From the NCBI RefSeq assembly GCF_000745965.1, contig NZ_JQKI01000034.1, positions 1 through 64,000 on the forward strand: a stretch of DNA of 64,000 nt. Direction: 5' to 3'. Of this stretch, positions 7,176-17,110 are shown in pieces. A program made the position numbers and the translations under genes. Under the pieces are notes generated by a model. That model searched no databases and was not told the origin of the DNA. It saw only the letters and a program-made list of their open reading frames with translations. This DNA comes from Edaphobacter aggregans DSM 19364 (lineage in GTDB: Bacteria; Acidobacteriota; Terriglobia; Terriglobales; Acidobacteriaceae). Every line of letters begins with the position of its first letter. The stretch's first letter is position 1.

Positions 7176-9645
7176 CAGCATCACGAAGGACTGGCACGAA
7201 GCGGGGTCATTCGCCGCCCAGCTCAACTTGTATGGATTCTGGGATGAGCAATGCTTCCTGACAAAATCGGGCGACCTGGGCGCCGTGTTGAAGGTGGGCG
7301 GTATCGATTACGAAAGCCTCGACCACGAGGGCAGAGACTACGTGGTCAAGCGGCTTGAGGCCGCTCTGCGCTCCCTCGACGATAGGATGCGCCTCTACCA
7401 GATCCTGTTTAAACATAACTGTCCTGAGATCGCGCATGCCGAGTACGACGATCCACTCGTCCGCGCCTCTGTAGAACAGCGCTCGGCCTTCCTGAAAGCG
7501 AAGTCAGGCCGACTGTATTCGATCGAGATCTTTTGGGTGGTCATGATCGACGGCAGCTACCGCAAGACGGGATTGCTGCACGCGCTGGCGCAGTTGCCAA
7601 AGCAGCCACGCTCGTCGCTGCGCGACTTGCACGCGTTGTTCTCAGATAATAAGGAACGCACGCTGCTCTACGAGCAGATCGAGCGCGACCGGCTGCGCCT
7701 GCAGCAGAAAGTCCAGAGTTTGAGTGGGCAGCTAAGCGACCTTACTACGGTCGATCTGCCAGGGGCGGAGAAGACCTTCCGGCTTGTCCGGCGTCTCGTA
7801 AACTTCCGCCCCTCCAAGATCAATGACGCTCCACTATGCGGCGCGCGTCACCTCGACTGGCAGGTGTGCGATTCGGAGTTGGAAGCGCATCGCGGCCATC
7901 TGCGCGTGGACGATGACTACGTTCGCGTCCTGACGTTGAAAGAACTGCCCAGCGAGACGCGGCCCCTGCTGTTGCGGGGTCTGCTCGATGTTCCGGCCAA
8001 CTTCCATGTGGTTACCGAGTGGCATCCGGTAGACAATGCGAGGTCCCGCAAGGAAATCGCCTCCCGGCGTCGTCATCACCATAACTCCAAGACCAGCTTC
8101 GTCTCGAACCTTCAGGATCGGCAGAACACCGGTCCGAAAGACGAGCTGGTCGATGACTCGAAAGAAGCCGCTGTTGCGGAGCTTGGCGCGGCCCTGACCG
8201 CGCTCGGCATGGAAGGTAAGAACTTCGGTGAATACACGCTCTCCGTCGTGATCTACGACGAAGACCGCCTCAAGGTCGAGAACGCGGTAGCTGAGTTTCA
8301 GAAGCTCTTTACCCAGCATGATGGTCTTCTGTACGAAGAACGCTACAACCTGCTCAATGCGTTCTTCGCTACCGTCCCTGGCAATCGGCAGTTCAATCTG
8401 CGCAAACAGTGGGCGCTCAATTCGAACTACGCCGACCTGTCGTTTCTCTTCAACGTCGATACCGGCAAACAATGCAACCCGCACCTCGAACGCGAGTACC
8501 TCGCCGTTCTTGAATCGACGCACGGCACGCCCTATTACCTGAACCTCCACAGCGGAGATGTGGCCCACACCCTGATGCTCGGGGCTACAGGTAGTGGAAA
8601 AAGTTTTGCGGCTTCGTCGATATTGCAGTCCGCACAGAAATATGAACCGCTCACTTTCATCTTCGATCTCGGCGGCAGCTACGAGACGCTGACCCGCGCC
8701 TTCGGCGGGTCGTATCTGAACGTCGGTCTGAAGAATCCCGGTTTCAGTATCAATCCGTTTTCGCTTGAGCCGACACACGAGAGCCTGAATTTTCTCTATC
8801 TCTTCCTGCGCGTGCTCATCGAGGCCGGTGGCCGCTATGAGCTGACGACTGCGGATGAAAAAGCGCTCTACGCTGCGCTGGAGCGCATCTACAAACTGCC
8901 TCGCGAGATACGGACGCTCTCCAATTTCGCGTCGATCCTCGGGCCTCTCGGTGAGCGTCTGCACCGTTGGACCCAGGCTGGACAGTTCGGCTACCTCTTC
9001 GACAACGTAGAGGACACGCTCACTTTCTCCCGGTTCCAGACCTTCAACTTCGATGGCTGGAGTGATTACCCCGACATTCTGGAACCGCTGCTGTTTTACG
9101 TGTTACAGCGTGCCTCATCTGAGATCGAGAAGCCGGAGAAGACAGGGATATTCAAGGTATTTCTGATCGATGAGGCGTGGATATTCCTTGTCAACAAGAT
9201 CATCCGCGCATGGATCATCCGCGCCGAACGAACGTGGCGCAAAAAGAACGCCGCGATGGTGCTGGCCACACAGTCAGTCGCGGAACTCGTGGCCTCCGAC
9301 ATGCTGCACGTCGTCAACGAGTCCTGCCCGACCAAGATATTTCTTGCCAACCCGAACATCGACCGCAAGCTCTACGCCGAGGTCTTCCATCTGAATGACA
9401 CTCAGCTTGAGTTGCTGGAGTCGCTGGTTCCGAAACGTGAACTGCTGCTGATACAGCCGGAAGGCACCAAGAAGCTGGTCCTCGAAGTCGATGCTCTCGG
9501 CTACTGGATGGCCACGAACAACTCTCGCGACAACCTTCGCAGACAGGATTACTTCGCCCGCTTCGGCCCGGAGCTGGGGCTCCTGCGCCTTACCGAAGAC
9601 TACCCCAACCCCACCAACCCAACACCCCCCGAGGAGGCTGCATGA
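7162..9645 (+). CDS. VirB4/TrbE conjugative ATPase
   Basis: 827 residues, normal for VirB4. An N-terminal CagE/TrbE domain is followed by a P-loop NTPase domain with Walker A LGATGSGKS (about residues 473-481) and Walker B FLIDEAW (about residue 668). ATQSVAEL and the ANP-x-ID segment are also typical. The enzyme powers pilus assembly and substrate transfer at the inner membrane. Start supported by TAGGAGA. It overlaps the VirB9 gene by 4 bp (ATGA). Confidence 0.96.
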   Translation: MFRISSITKDWHEAGSFAAQLNLYGFWDEQCFLTKSGDLGAVLKVGGIDYESLDHEGRDYVVKRLEAALRSLDDRMRLYQILFKHNCPEIAHAEYDDPLVRASVEQRSAFLKAKSGRLYSIEIFWVVMIDGSYRKTGLLHALAQLPKQPRSSLRDLHALFSDNKERTLLYEQIERDRLRLQQKVQSLSGQLSDLTTVDLPGAEKTFRLVRRLVNFRPSKINDAPLCGARHLDWQVCDSELEAHRGHLRVDDDYVRVLTLKELPSETRPLLLRGLLDVPANFHVVTEWHPVDNARSRKEIASRRRHHHNSKTSFVSNLQDRQNTGPKDELVDDSKEAAVAELGAALTALGMEGKNFGEYTLSVVIYDEDRLKVENAVAEFQKLFTQHDGLLYEERYNLLNAFFATVPGNRQFNLRKQWALNSNYADLSFLFNVDTGKQCNPHLEREYLAVLESTHGTPYYLNLHSGDVAHTLMLGATGSGKSFAASSILQSAQKYEPLTFIFDLGGSYETLTRAFGGSYLNVGLKNPGFSINPFSLEPTHESLNFLYLFLRVLIEAGGRYELTTADEKALYAALERIYKLPREIRTLSNFASILGPLGERLHRWTQAGQFGYLFDNVEDTLTFSRFQTFNFDGWSDYPDILEPLLFYVLQRASSEIEKPEKTGIFKVFLIDEAWIFLVNKIIRAWIIRAERTWRKKNAAMVLATQSVAELVASDMLHVVNESCPTKIFLANPNIDRKLYAEVFHLNDTQLELLESLVPKRELLLIQPEGTKKLVLEVDALGYWMATNNSRDNLRRQDYFARFGPELGLLRLTEDYPNPTNPTPPEEAA

Positions 9646-10394
9646 ACCGTGCTCCGATCTTTTCTCTGGTGCTTGGCCTGGTTGCGACCGTTGCCCACGG
9701 TCAGCAATCGGCACGCATCGTCAAATACCACGCCAACGACATCGTGAGTGTACGCGCGAAGATGCGCTACACCACGCTCATCCAGTTACCAGCGACCGAG
9801 AAGATTCTGGAGGTCGCCACCGGAGATAAGGACTTCTGGATCATCGACACCGTTGGCAACTACTGCTTTCTCCATCCGGCGAAAGAGGGTATCCATTCCA
9901 ACCTCAATCTGATTACCGACAAGGGCACGGTCTATTCGTTCACGCTGGACGACGTCGAGTCTGTCGATCCCGACCTCAAGGTCGTCATCGAGCCATCCGA
10001 CCCGTCCTCGCTTGCCGCCGCCAATGGCGCCACCAAGCTTGTACCGGCAAGCGAAGTAGAAGCAGCACACATACAGGTGCAAGCCGCTCAGGTCCGCGCC
10101 GCCACTGCCGCCGAGCAGTTCCGCGCCGACTATCCGGTCAAGGCGTTGAAGTTCGATTACACCTTTCACAACGAACGCCCCTTCGACGTCTCCGCGATCT
10201 ATCACGATGACAAGTTCACCTACATCAAGTCGTCGGCAGCGGAGAAGTTCTCCATCTACGAACTGAAAGATAAGAAGCCCGACCTGATTACCTTCCAGTT
10301 GCTGGACGGCACCTACATCATCCCCACTGTCGTCGATCACGGCTACCTCCAGATCGGCAAGCACAAGCTCGCCTTTGACCGGGCGACGAAATAG
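9642..10394 (+). CDS. VirB9/TrbG outer-membrane core protein
   Basis: 250 residues with a signal peptide (IFSLVLGLVATVAHGQQ). The N-terminal lobe has the VirB9 pattern ILEVATGDKDFWIIDTVGNYCFLHPAKEG and NLNLITDKGTVYSF. The C-terminal lobe (PFDVSAIYHDDKFTYIK, TFQLLDGTYIIPTVVDHGYLQIG) matches the CagX/TrbG domain. With VirB10 it forms the outer-membrane core ring of the secretion channel. Tightly packed in the operon. Confidence 0.93.
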   Translation: MNRAPIFSLVLGLVATVAHGQQSARIVKYHANDIVSVRAKMRYTTLIQLPATEKILEVATGDKDFWIIDTVGNYCFLHPAKEGIHSNLNLITDKGTVYSFTLDDVESVDPDLKVVIEPSDPSSLAAANGATKLVPASEVEAAHIQVQAAQVRAATAAEQFRADYPVKALKFDYTFHNERPFDVSAIYHDDKFTYIKSSAAEKFSIYELKDKKPDLITFQLLDGTYIIPTVVDHGYLQIGKHKLAFDRATK

Positions 10395-10402
10395 GAGGCG
10401 AC

Positions 10403-11644
10403 GTGCCAGAAGAAACCCAAACTCCAGAAACAGCCGAGGTACAGGCTTCGCCCACCTCGCCCTCCACTCCGGCCCTCCGCGACAAGCGCGTCGTGCCGGA
10501 GGGTGTCGTCCCAAAGCAAGCGCAGGGATACGTCGTTGCAGGACTGGCTGTGCTCATTCTGCTCGCCGTGATGTTTTCGAAGAATCATGCGAAGACCCCT
10601 CCCACTGTCCCTCCTCCGAATGCCACTCCGTTCTCCAGCGATGCAAACGCGCGGAAGATTGCTGAACTCGAGCAGAACCTCACCGCGGAGCAAAGGCAAA
10701 GCGAGCAGCAATTCCAACAACAGAGGTCGGCTGCCGGCACTGCAACGATAGGCAATGCAACGCCTCAGCAGGGCGGTCCGGCAACGGTTTCTACTACGCA
10801 GGCGCCTCCCGCCGAACGTCCGCGTGATGCCATCGCGGACGCCGAACGCGCGATGGCATTCAAAGCACGTTTTGCCTCGAACCTTGTTTCCGCTGATGGC
10901 GATGCTTCCCATGCATCGTCTTCTCCGGATGGGGCGCCACATCAGCCGACCAGCGCAAACGCCTCTGCGCCTGCGGAGCCGCCCTTGCCGGCTTCTGCTT
11001 CGCAGACCGCCGCCACCCCCAAACGCGCTCCGGAGGTCAATCTGACCTCAGCGCATGGTCAGCCGTTCGTGGTCTTCGAGGGTACAACCATCGACGCCGT
11101 TCTGGTCGATCGGCTGGATGGGGAGTTTGCCGGGAACTTCAAGGTGATGGTCACCAATCCCGTTTACAGCGAGGATCGCCAGCATGTGCTCATCCCCGAA
11201 GGAACATTCATTCTCGGGGACACGCAGAAGGTCTCGAGCTTCGGCCAGAAGCGCCTTGCTCTCACCTTCCACCGTATGCTCATGCCGGACAAATACTCTG
11301 TTGATCTCGACCAATTCAAAGGTCTCGATCAGGCGGGTGAGACCGGCGTCAAAGGCAAGGTCAACAACCACTATTTCCAAATCTTTGGCACCTCGATCGC
11401 CCTCGGTATCATCGCTGGCGCGGCGGAGGCTACCACCAATAGCGGCTACAACCAGAGCGGCTCCGATACCTATCGCCAGGGCATAGCGTCCAGCATCTCG
11501 CAGTCAAGTGCGAATGTGCTCGACCGCTTTGTCAACGTCCTGCCTACCCACACCATCTTCGAGGGTCACCGGATCAAGGTCTGCATCACCCAGGACATGC
11601 TGTTGCCCGCATACGAGAACCACGACATGCCGGGGGTGTTCTGA
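10403..11644 (+). CDS. VirB10/TrbI core channel protein
   Basis: 413 residues. A cytoplasmic N-terminus is followed by one membrane segment (YVVAGLAVLILLAVMFS), a Pro/Ala/Gln-rich periplasmic linker, and a C-terminal TrbI domain with GTTIDAVLVDRLDGEF, VLIPEGTFILGDTQKVS and IKVCITQDMLLPAY. It spans both membranes and gates the channel. It starts with GTG behind AGGAGG, 8 bp after the VirB9 stop. An antisense gene lies immediately downstream, a break in the usual operon. Confidence 0.94.
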   Translation: MPEETQTPETAEVQASPTSPSTPALRDKRVVPEGVVPKQAQGYVVAGLAVLILLAVMFSKNHAKTPPTVPPPNATPFSSDANARKIAELEQNLTAEQRQSEQQFQQQRSAAGTATIGNATPQQGGPATVSTTQAPPAERPRDAIADAERAMAFKARFASNLVSADGDASHASSSPDGAPHQPTSANASAPAEPPLPASASQTAATPKRAPEVNLTSAHGQPFVVFEGTTIDAVLVDRLDGEFAGNFKVMVTNPVYSEDRQHVLIPEGTFILGDTQKVSSFGQKRLALTFHRMLMPDKYSVDLDQFKGLDQAGETGVKGKVNNHYFQIFGTSIALGIIAGAAEATTNSGYNQSGSDTYRQGIASSISQSSANVLDRFVNVLPTHTIFEGHRIKVCITQDMLLPAYENHDMPGVF

Positions 11645-11736
11645 TGCGCTCGTTATTCATTCCCGCCCTACCGATATGCAAAGCCGCACAGCTTGGTCCC
11701 ATACAGATCCCACAGCCCGTATGGGAGAAGGAAGGT

Positions 11737-12118
11737 TCATAGAGGCCGATAGAAGCGGACTGATTGCATGTGCGTCGGGTTGGCTGCCTGCGCGTACTTC
11801 AAACCCGAAACCGATGAAGCGATCGAGAGCAATGTGTGCGACCCAGATCACGGTGATCCGCCCGGTCACTACCGAATGCAATCGAAATGCGATCAGGGCC
11901 ACACCTAATGGCACGGCGTAGCAATGAAGCGCGTTATAGAACGTTGCGGCGAAGCGTCCGTGGCCCTCCGCAAGGTAACCGAGAAGCGATACATCAGGCA
12001 CCAGAAACAGAACAAGGAACAGGAGCGAGCTTCCATGCAATCCCGAGTAGCAGATCAAAGCTATGAGGAGCACAAGCAGAGCTTCAAGACGCAAAAGAAG
12101 ATCAGGCCGAATCAGCAT
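11737..12118 (-). pseudogene. DUF4260 small membrane protein, frameshifted, antisense inside the T4SS operon
   Basis: The N-terminal part matches DUF4260: RLEALLVLLIALICYSGL, LFLVPDVSLLGYLAEG, TFYNALHCYAVPLG and WVAHIALDRFIGFG. The expected ending GLKYAQAANPTHMQSV is present, but in another frame. A run at 11801-11806 appears to carry one extra base, so the zero frame runs on to 11657 with an unrelated tail. DUF4260 proteins are 4-TM membrane proteins of unknown function. Its position on the opposite strand between the VirB10 and VirB5 genes suggests late insertion as cargo. Frameshift or sequencing error cannot be separated here. Confidence 0.75.
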
Positions 12119-12148
12119 AGGCCAAGCATACCGAACAGGAGAACCACC

Positions 12149-13054
12149 ATGAAAAAGACACAAACAATCCTTTCCGCCTTACTAGCGGGCATCCTCTCGA
12201 CCTGCGCAGCCCACGCGCAGTTCGGATCGGGCATCGTCTACGACCCCACCCAGAGTGCCCATGCTCTGCAACAGCTCCAGCAGGGGGAGTCACAACTCCA
12301 AAAATGGGCGACGGAGCTCAATGACTGGCAACAGCACCTCCAGAAAGAGGCGCAGATCTATACGACCGCTGAACAGACCCGAACCCAGATCGTCACTATG
12401 TACAACCTGGCCTATCAGATGTCCACCATGCCGCAAAATCTGGCCGCGAGATATAAGGCAGACTTCGCACAATGGTCGAATCTGGCGGCTCCGCCGAATA
12501 CATATGGCAACACCTCCCAATTGGTGAATGCCCTCAATTTCGGTGGACTACCGCAGGCCTCTCAGGGTTACAACAGTGCATTCGTTGAGGCCCAGAGCTA
12601 TCCCTCGGGAAGTTATTCGTCTCTCGACTCCCTCACCCAGGCCACGATTGCGAATCAGTACGCCACTTCGGAGTTGGCACAGACCACAACAACCAGCGCG
12701 GTGGCTATTGTGGGAACCGTTCGTTCCGACTCGCAGGCGTTTGCTACCAAACTCGCCAACCTCGAGGCCGACACGTTTTCTACCGACCCCGCACAGCAGA
12801 CCGAGAACGCATTGCTCGGCAAGATCAACTCCGCCACACTCCTCCAGATTCACTCGCAGCAGGACACTAACCAACTCCTAGCGGCCTCCATACAACAGCA
12901 ACTCCTCGCCCAAAAACAGCAGATTGACGCACAGAACCGCGCGATCAATAGCTCCATTTACTTCCGGCAGAACTTCTCCAACACCATGCAGAACGTGACC
13001 AACGGCGTGAGTGATTCGATCCATGCGATTTCGCTCAGCACGACAGGACAGTGA
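12149..13054 (+). CDS. TrbJ/VirB5-type pilus-tip protein
   Basis: 301 residues with a clear signal peptide (ILSALLAGILSTCAAHAQF). The mature protein is Gln/Ala-rich and helical, with the TrbJ start FGSGIVYDPTQSAHALQQL. Such proteins sit at the pilus tip or help pilus assembly in the periplasm. I chose the ATG at 12149 (AGGAGA upstream) instead of the open frame from 11924, which only runs antisense to the DUF4260 gene. It overlaps the next gene by 4 bp. Confidence 0.88.
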   Translation: MKKTQTILSALLAGILSTCAAHAQFGSGIVYDPTQSAHALQQLQQGESQLQKWATELNDWQQHLQKEAQIYTTAEQTRTQIVTMYNLAYQMSTMPQNLAARYKADFAQWSNLAAPPNTYGNTSQLVNALNFGGLPQASQGYNSAFVEAQSYPSGSYSSLDSLTQATIANQYATSELAQTTTTSAVAIVGTVRSDSQAFATKLANLEADTFSTDPAQQTENALLGKINSATLLQIHSQQDTNQLLAASIQQQLLAQKQQIDAQNRAINSSIYFRQNFSNTMQNVTNGVSDSIHAISLSTTGQ

Positions 13055-13881
13055 CCCCAATGCAAGAGAATCCATTTACCTTTCTCGGCCAGGCCATCAG
13101 ACAGCTCTTGTCGTCGCACAGCGCGGCATTGCAGGCCGCGGGACTTAATATGTTCCGTGGCCTGGCCGTCATTCTGATTGCCTGGTTCGGCATCAAAGCC
13201 GCCCTGTCCGCTTCGCAGGGACACGGCGGCTTTCACTTCGCCAAGTTCGCCGACCTGATCCTCCTGATCTCGTTTGGCCTTGGGATGCTGACCTACTACT
13301 CGACGCCGATCCCAGGCGTCGGCTACTGCTTCAGCGACCTCATCACCAAAGAGGCATTGAGCATCTCTGGACAGATCGAGTCTGACCAGACTCAGCAGAT
13401 TGCCACCACCATCACGACCGCAGAGCAGCAACTCGGCACACCTCCTGGCAGCTTCAACATCCTCGAGGATCTGACCTTCCTGCTCATCGCAGTATTGCTG
13501 GCCGCGATGCAGGCCGTCTCCTTCGCCGTCATTGCGTATGGCTATGTTGCAAGCGCCGTATGCGTGTTGATCGGTCCGGTCTTCATCCCCTGGTTCATCG
13601 TGCCTAAGATGGACTGGTTGTTCTGGGGCTGGTTCAAGGCCTTCGTCGGCTTCAGCTTCTATCAGGTCATCGCCTCGGCCTTCATCTTCGTCTTCTCGAA
13701 GGTTCTGACTTCGATGTTTCAGGTCATCGGCAACATCAGCATCTCGAACGCACTCACAATATTGCCCGCATTGTTTATCACGCTGTTTGTCTGCATCTAC
13801 GGCCTGGTCAAGATACCGGAGCTGACGGGAGCAATCCTCAGCGGACGCAGCGGCACATGGGTCAACCCGATGGGAAGGTAA
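13051..13881 (+). CDS. TrbL/VirB6 polytopic inner-membrane protein
   Basis: 276 residues with at least six membrane segments, including NMFRGLAVILIAWFGIKAAL, LTFLLIAVLLAAMQAVSFAVIA and AVCVLIGPVFIPWFIVPKM, and with the VirB6/TrbL motif FWGWFKAFVGFSFYQVIA. It forms part of the inner-membrane channel. A GTG at 13051 overlaps the previous stop; ATG at 13060 is an alternative start. The gene is followed within 3 bp by the VirB8 gene. Confidence 0.92.
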   Translation: MTPMQENPFTFLGQAIRQLLSSHSAALQAAGLNMFRGLAVILIAWFGIKAALSASQGHGGFHFAKFADLILLISFGLGMLTYYSTPIPGVGYCFSDLITKEALSISGQIESDQTQQIATTITTAEQQLGTPPGSFNILEDLTFLLIAVLLAAMQAVSFAVIAYGYVASAVCVLIGPVFIPWFIVPKMDWLFWGWFKAFVGFSFYQVIASAFIFVFSKVLTSMFQVIGNISISNALTILPALFITLFVCIYGLVKIPELTGAILSGRSGTWVNPMGR

Positions 13882-13883
13882 CT

Positions 13884-14567
13884 ATGAAAGATAAGAATAA
13901 GCCTCTGCCAATCACGGAAGCCGGACAGAAGTTTCTGGAGCTATACGCCGAGCCAGTTGTCACCAATACCTATCTGAAGCTCGCACTGATCGTGCTCTCT
14001 GTCGTCACGCTCGCTTCGCTTGCGCTCCTCTATCGTGCTGAAACCGCGGCCTTGCGGCTGAAGCCGCTCGTCGTCTCGGTCTCGGAAGCAGGCCGAGGGC
14101 AGGTTTCAAGCTACGCCGACTTCTCGAAAGTCCCGGTCGAACGGGTGAGCAAGTATTATCTCGCCCGCTGGGTCTCGCTCTACTACTGCCGCAATCACGC
14201 CACGCTGCAGCGTGATTTTGGCGAATCGCTGAACTTCTTCTCGAATGACTTGCAGGGCGCTACGCTCCTGCGCGTCACCAAGGCGAAAACGCTCGAAACC
14301 TTTCTGCTCGATCCTAGCGCACTGAACATCGATATCGAGATCAAGGCCGTGGTGCTTGAGGACCTGCGGCAGGCGCCGTATCGCGCCCATATCGAGTTCG
14401 AGAAGATCTTCCGTTCGCCCGGCGATCAAGGGGAACAGAAGCGCGAGCGCTGGACCGCAAACGTCGTCTACGGCTTCCGCGACGAAGTCCCCAACCAGAT
14501 GCTGCTTACCAACCCTCTTGGTCTTGTTGTCAATTATGTCCACGAGGATCAGGCATTCGGGAGCTAA
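13884..14567 (+). CDS. TrbF/VirB8 assembly factor
   Basis: 227 residues with a short cytoplasmic N-terminus, one membrane segment (LALIVLSVVTLASLALLY) and a periplasmic NTF2-like domain (VERVSKYYLARWVSLYYCRNHATLQRDF, YGFRDEVPNQMLLTNPLGLVV). VirB8/TrbF nucleates the secretion complex. The ATG at 13884 is preferred over 13857 because GGGAAGG precedes it and it follows the VirB6 stop directly. Confidence 0.9.
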   Translation: MKDKNKPLPITEAGQKFLELYAEPVVTNTYLKLALIVLSVVTLASLALLYRAETAALRLKPLVVSVSEAGRGQVSSYADFSKVPVERVSKYYLARWVSLYYCRNHATLQRDFGESLNFFSNDLQGATLLRVTKAKTLETFLLDPSALNIDIEIKAVVLEDLRQAPYRAHIEFEKIFRSPGDQGEQKRERWTANVVYGFRDEVPNQMLLTNPLGLVVNYVHEDQAFGS

Positions 14568-14572
14568 CCGCC

Positions 14573-14965
14573 ATGCGACCAAAGAAGCCCATACTCCTCT
14601 ACTGTGCCGACCGCGAATTGCTTTCTGCGATAGCGTTCACTCTGCGCCTGCATCCGTATCAGGTCACCGCCATTCAGGACAGCGTGGAAGCCTCTCTGGT
14701 GGCTGCGGATCGAAGTGCAGCCTTCGCCTGCGGCGTACTCGTTCACGCCCAGCAGGGTGACCTTGCCGGACGGCTGATTCATCGCATCCTGGAATGCGCA
14801 GCGCACATACCGCTTCTGTTGGTGGACCGTGCCGGCGACCTCGCACCCGTCCGCTACGCAGACATGGTGCTCTATGGTCGGAATACTACGACGGCGCACA
14901 TCCTCGCTTCGCTTCAGATGCTCTGCCATCGCAGACCGGGACCGAAAGCACGGAGTGCCGCGTGA
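14573..14965 (+). CDS. Degenerate response-regulator receiver-like protein
   Basis: 130 residues with an alternating beta/alpha pattern like a CheY receiver: KPILLYCADRELLSAIAFTLRLHPYQVTAI, then HIPLLLVD at strand 4. The strand-3 region reads AFACGVLVHAQ without an evident phosphoacceptor Asp. It may therefore be a phosphorylation-independent receiver fold. It lies inside the conjugation operon and overlaps the next gene, which suggests an element-encoded regulator. Function unproven. Confidence 0.5.
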   Translation: MRPKKPILLYCADRELLSAIAFTLRLHPYQVTAIQDSVEASLVAADRSAAFACGVLVHAQQGDLAGRLIHRILECAAHIPLLLVDRAGDLAPVRYADMVLYGRNTTTAHILASLQMLCHRRPGPKARSAA

Positions 14966-16752
14966 GGTATCTCTCCGTATGTTCGGGCATCGAGGCCGTA
15001 TCAGCCGCCTGGAACCCGCTGGGTTGGCGGCCTGCCATGTTCGCCGAGATCGACCTTTTTTGCTGCTGGCTGCTGCGCTCGCGCTATCGCGCATCGCGAC
15101 CCCTGCACATGCCCAGCCCGAACGACGCGCCGACGCGCCGACGCGCAAAGAAGCAAAGCAGCGCGCGGCAGCCATTCGCAACGTGGTTGCTCTGCCTGTC
15201 GATGGCGCAATCACGAATGCCGGCGACTTTACACGTATAGGAGTTACGGATGTTGGAGCAATCGACCTTCTGGCCGGAGGAACACCTTGCCAGTCTTTCT
15301 CCATCGCCGGTAAGCGAGCGGGACTGGATGATCCGCGTGGCAACCTCACCATCGAGTTTGCTCGACTTGCTGATCGACTCCGGCCCCTATGGGTGGTGTG
15401 GGAGAACGTCCCCGGCGTCCTGTCGATTGACGGAGGACGGACGTTTGGAGCCTTCCTCGGGATATTGGTCCAACTCGGGTATGGGGTCGCCTACAGAGTT
15501 TTGGACGCACAGTTTTTCGGAGTACCCCAGCGACGCCGCCGTGTCTTCGTTGTCGGATGTCTTGGAGACTGGAGAGCTGCCGCAGCGGACCCACAGCTTG
15601 TCGGGGGATCCTCCGCCGCGCCGAGAAGCGCGGCAAGGAGTTGCCGGAGGCGTTGAAGTCGGCCCTGCTGGCGGTCGCCTCACAGACACCTCTCCCACCA
15701 TCGACGCCGGATGCAAGGATGGCTTCGTCCGTAACCAACTAGGTGCCGGGGTCCTGTCTTCGACGGACGAGATCTCTCATTGCCTGAATGCCGGTGGTAT
15801 GGGCAGGCAGGACTTCGAGACTGAAACACTGATTGCTCACGCGCTCTCCGCCGATGGTTTCGACGCAAGCGAAGACGGCACCGGGCGCGGTACGCCCGTG
15901 GTGCCCGTCGCTATCTGCACTGCGCACACACAATCGAACGGCAGCGGTTTCTCCGATGATGTGGCTCACACCCTGGAGAGTGGAGGCGCTCAGGCTGTTG
16001 CCTTTGCGCAGAACCGTCGCGATGAAGTGCGGTTGCATAGCGGAGACGGGAAGACTGTCGGAGCCCTCTCGGCACAGCCAGGCGCCAAACAACAATCCTA
16101 TGTTGCGTTTTCTGCGAAGGACTACGGCGCCGACGCAGATAACGTCGCCCCGACACTGCGTGGCATGGGACATGACCGGAGCCATGCCAATGGTGGTGGC
16201 CAGGTAGCGATCGCCTTCGCGCAGAACCAGGAAGGCGATGTTCTCAGCGGCGACGTGATGCAGTCACTTAGCACCAACTCCAATGCCACCGGACGCAACG
16301 CGCCGACGATTGCGTTCACCCTCCACGGCAGCGATGGCACGGCGAGCGCGGCCACTTCTACCGATATCGCGGGGAGTCTCCGCACTCGCGCGCCAGGAAG
16401 CATCGAGAACAGCTCCACAACCGCAGTCATGCAGCAAGCGCCGGTTGCATCTCCTCTCACCGCTTCTTACGGCAAGCAGGTCGATGGCTCCGATATCAGC
16501 AACGGTCCTCCGAATCTGCTGCGTTCGCAGATGGCTGTTCGAAGGCTGACGCCGCGTGAGTGTGGACGCCGGCAAGGATTCCCCGATGATTACACGCTGG
16601 TCGAATACCGCGGCAAGCTTGCAGCCGATGGACCGCGCTACAAGGCGCTCGGTAACTCCATGGCTGTACCGGTGATGCGCTGGATCGGGCAACGTATCGC
16701 TGCCGTCAATGAGGGCCTCCGTAACCGGAACGAGAGCGAGAGGGTCCCGTGA
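14962..16752 (+). pseudogene. C5-cytosine DNA methyltransferase with two frameshifts
   Basis: The pieces lie in three frames but in the correct order. Motif I RYLSVCSGIEA from the GTG at 14962; then motif IV LLAGGTPCQSFSIAG (catalytic Cys), motif VI WVVWENVPG and motif VIII QRRRRVFVVG in a second frame; then RRLTPRECGRRQGFPDDY and YKALGNSMAVPV in a third frame. The first shift falls between 15050 and 15130, next to a T6 run at ~15055. The second is near 15590-15600. The central low-complexity part (15700-16450) is normal for phage/plasmid-type members. Either a decayed gene or sequencing errors; recoding is less likely. Confidence 0.8.
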
Positions 16753-17066
16753 CGAGACGCGCGCAGAGTTTGAGCATGGTGGCGCGTACCTCCTCATCGC
16801 GGCGGGACGGTGGTGTCCCTGGCCGGGCAGACCTCATCGATACGGAGCCACGCACCTCGCCTTCGCCCGGACAACCTTTCTTGAGGCCCTTCGCATGGAG
16901 GGATGCGGAAGACGGTGCGGAACATCGACAGGTATGGTTCACCCACTCTCTGCTTTTGCAGCCAGCCGTCGAGCGAGCGAGAACAAATGGCCCCACTGCT
17001 GTCTGGCTGCACCGGCGTTCTGAACGTCATGGAACCCTTCAGACAGGTGTTTCCGTAGAGTGCCAT
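16730..17066 (-). pseudogene. Degenerate inverted copy of the ssb gene
   Basis: On the minus strand from 17066 the DNA follows the intact ssb at 17337: start ATGGCACTCTACG, then CTGAAGGG, the GAGTGGGT-AACCA segment, GCGAAGGGCCTCAAGAAAGG, and GAGGTACGCGCCACCA. In protein terms MALYGNTCLKG, REWVNHT, AKGLKKG and EVRATMLKL can be matched, but in different frames. It is clearly a decayed ssb paralogue facing away from the intact gene, with a 270-bp gap between the two starts. Its 3' end overlaps the end of the C5 methyltransferase gene. Confidence 0.75.
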
Positions 17067-17110
17067 CTCTCCCGTATTTCCCCATCTTTCCCTCGGTCAC
17101 TCGCTTCGGT

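Noticed and set aside
7834..8964. 376-codon minus-strand open frame
   Set aside because: Exactly antisense to the VirB4 domain, no recognisable motifs; a GC-driven shadow frame.
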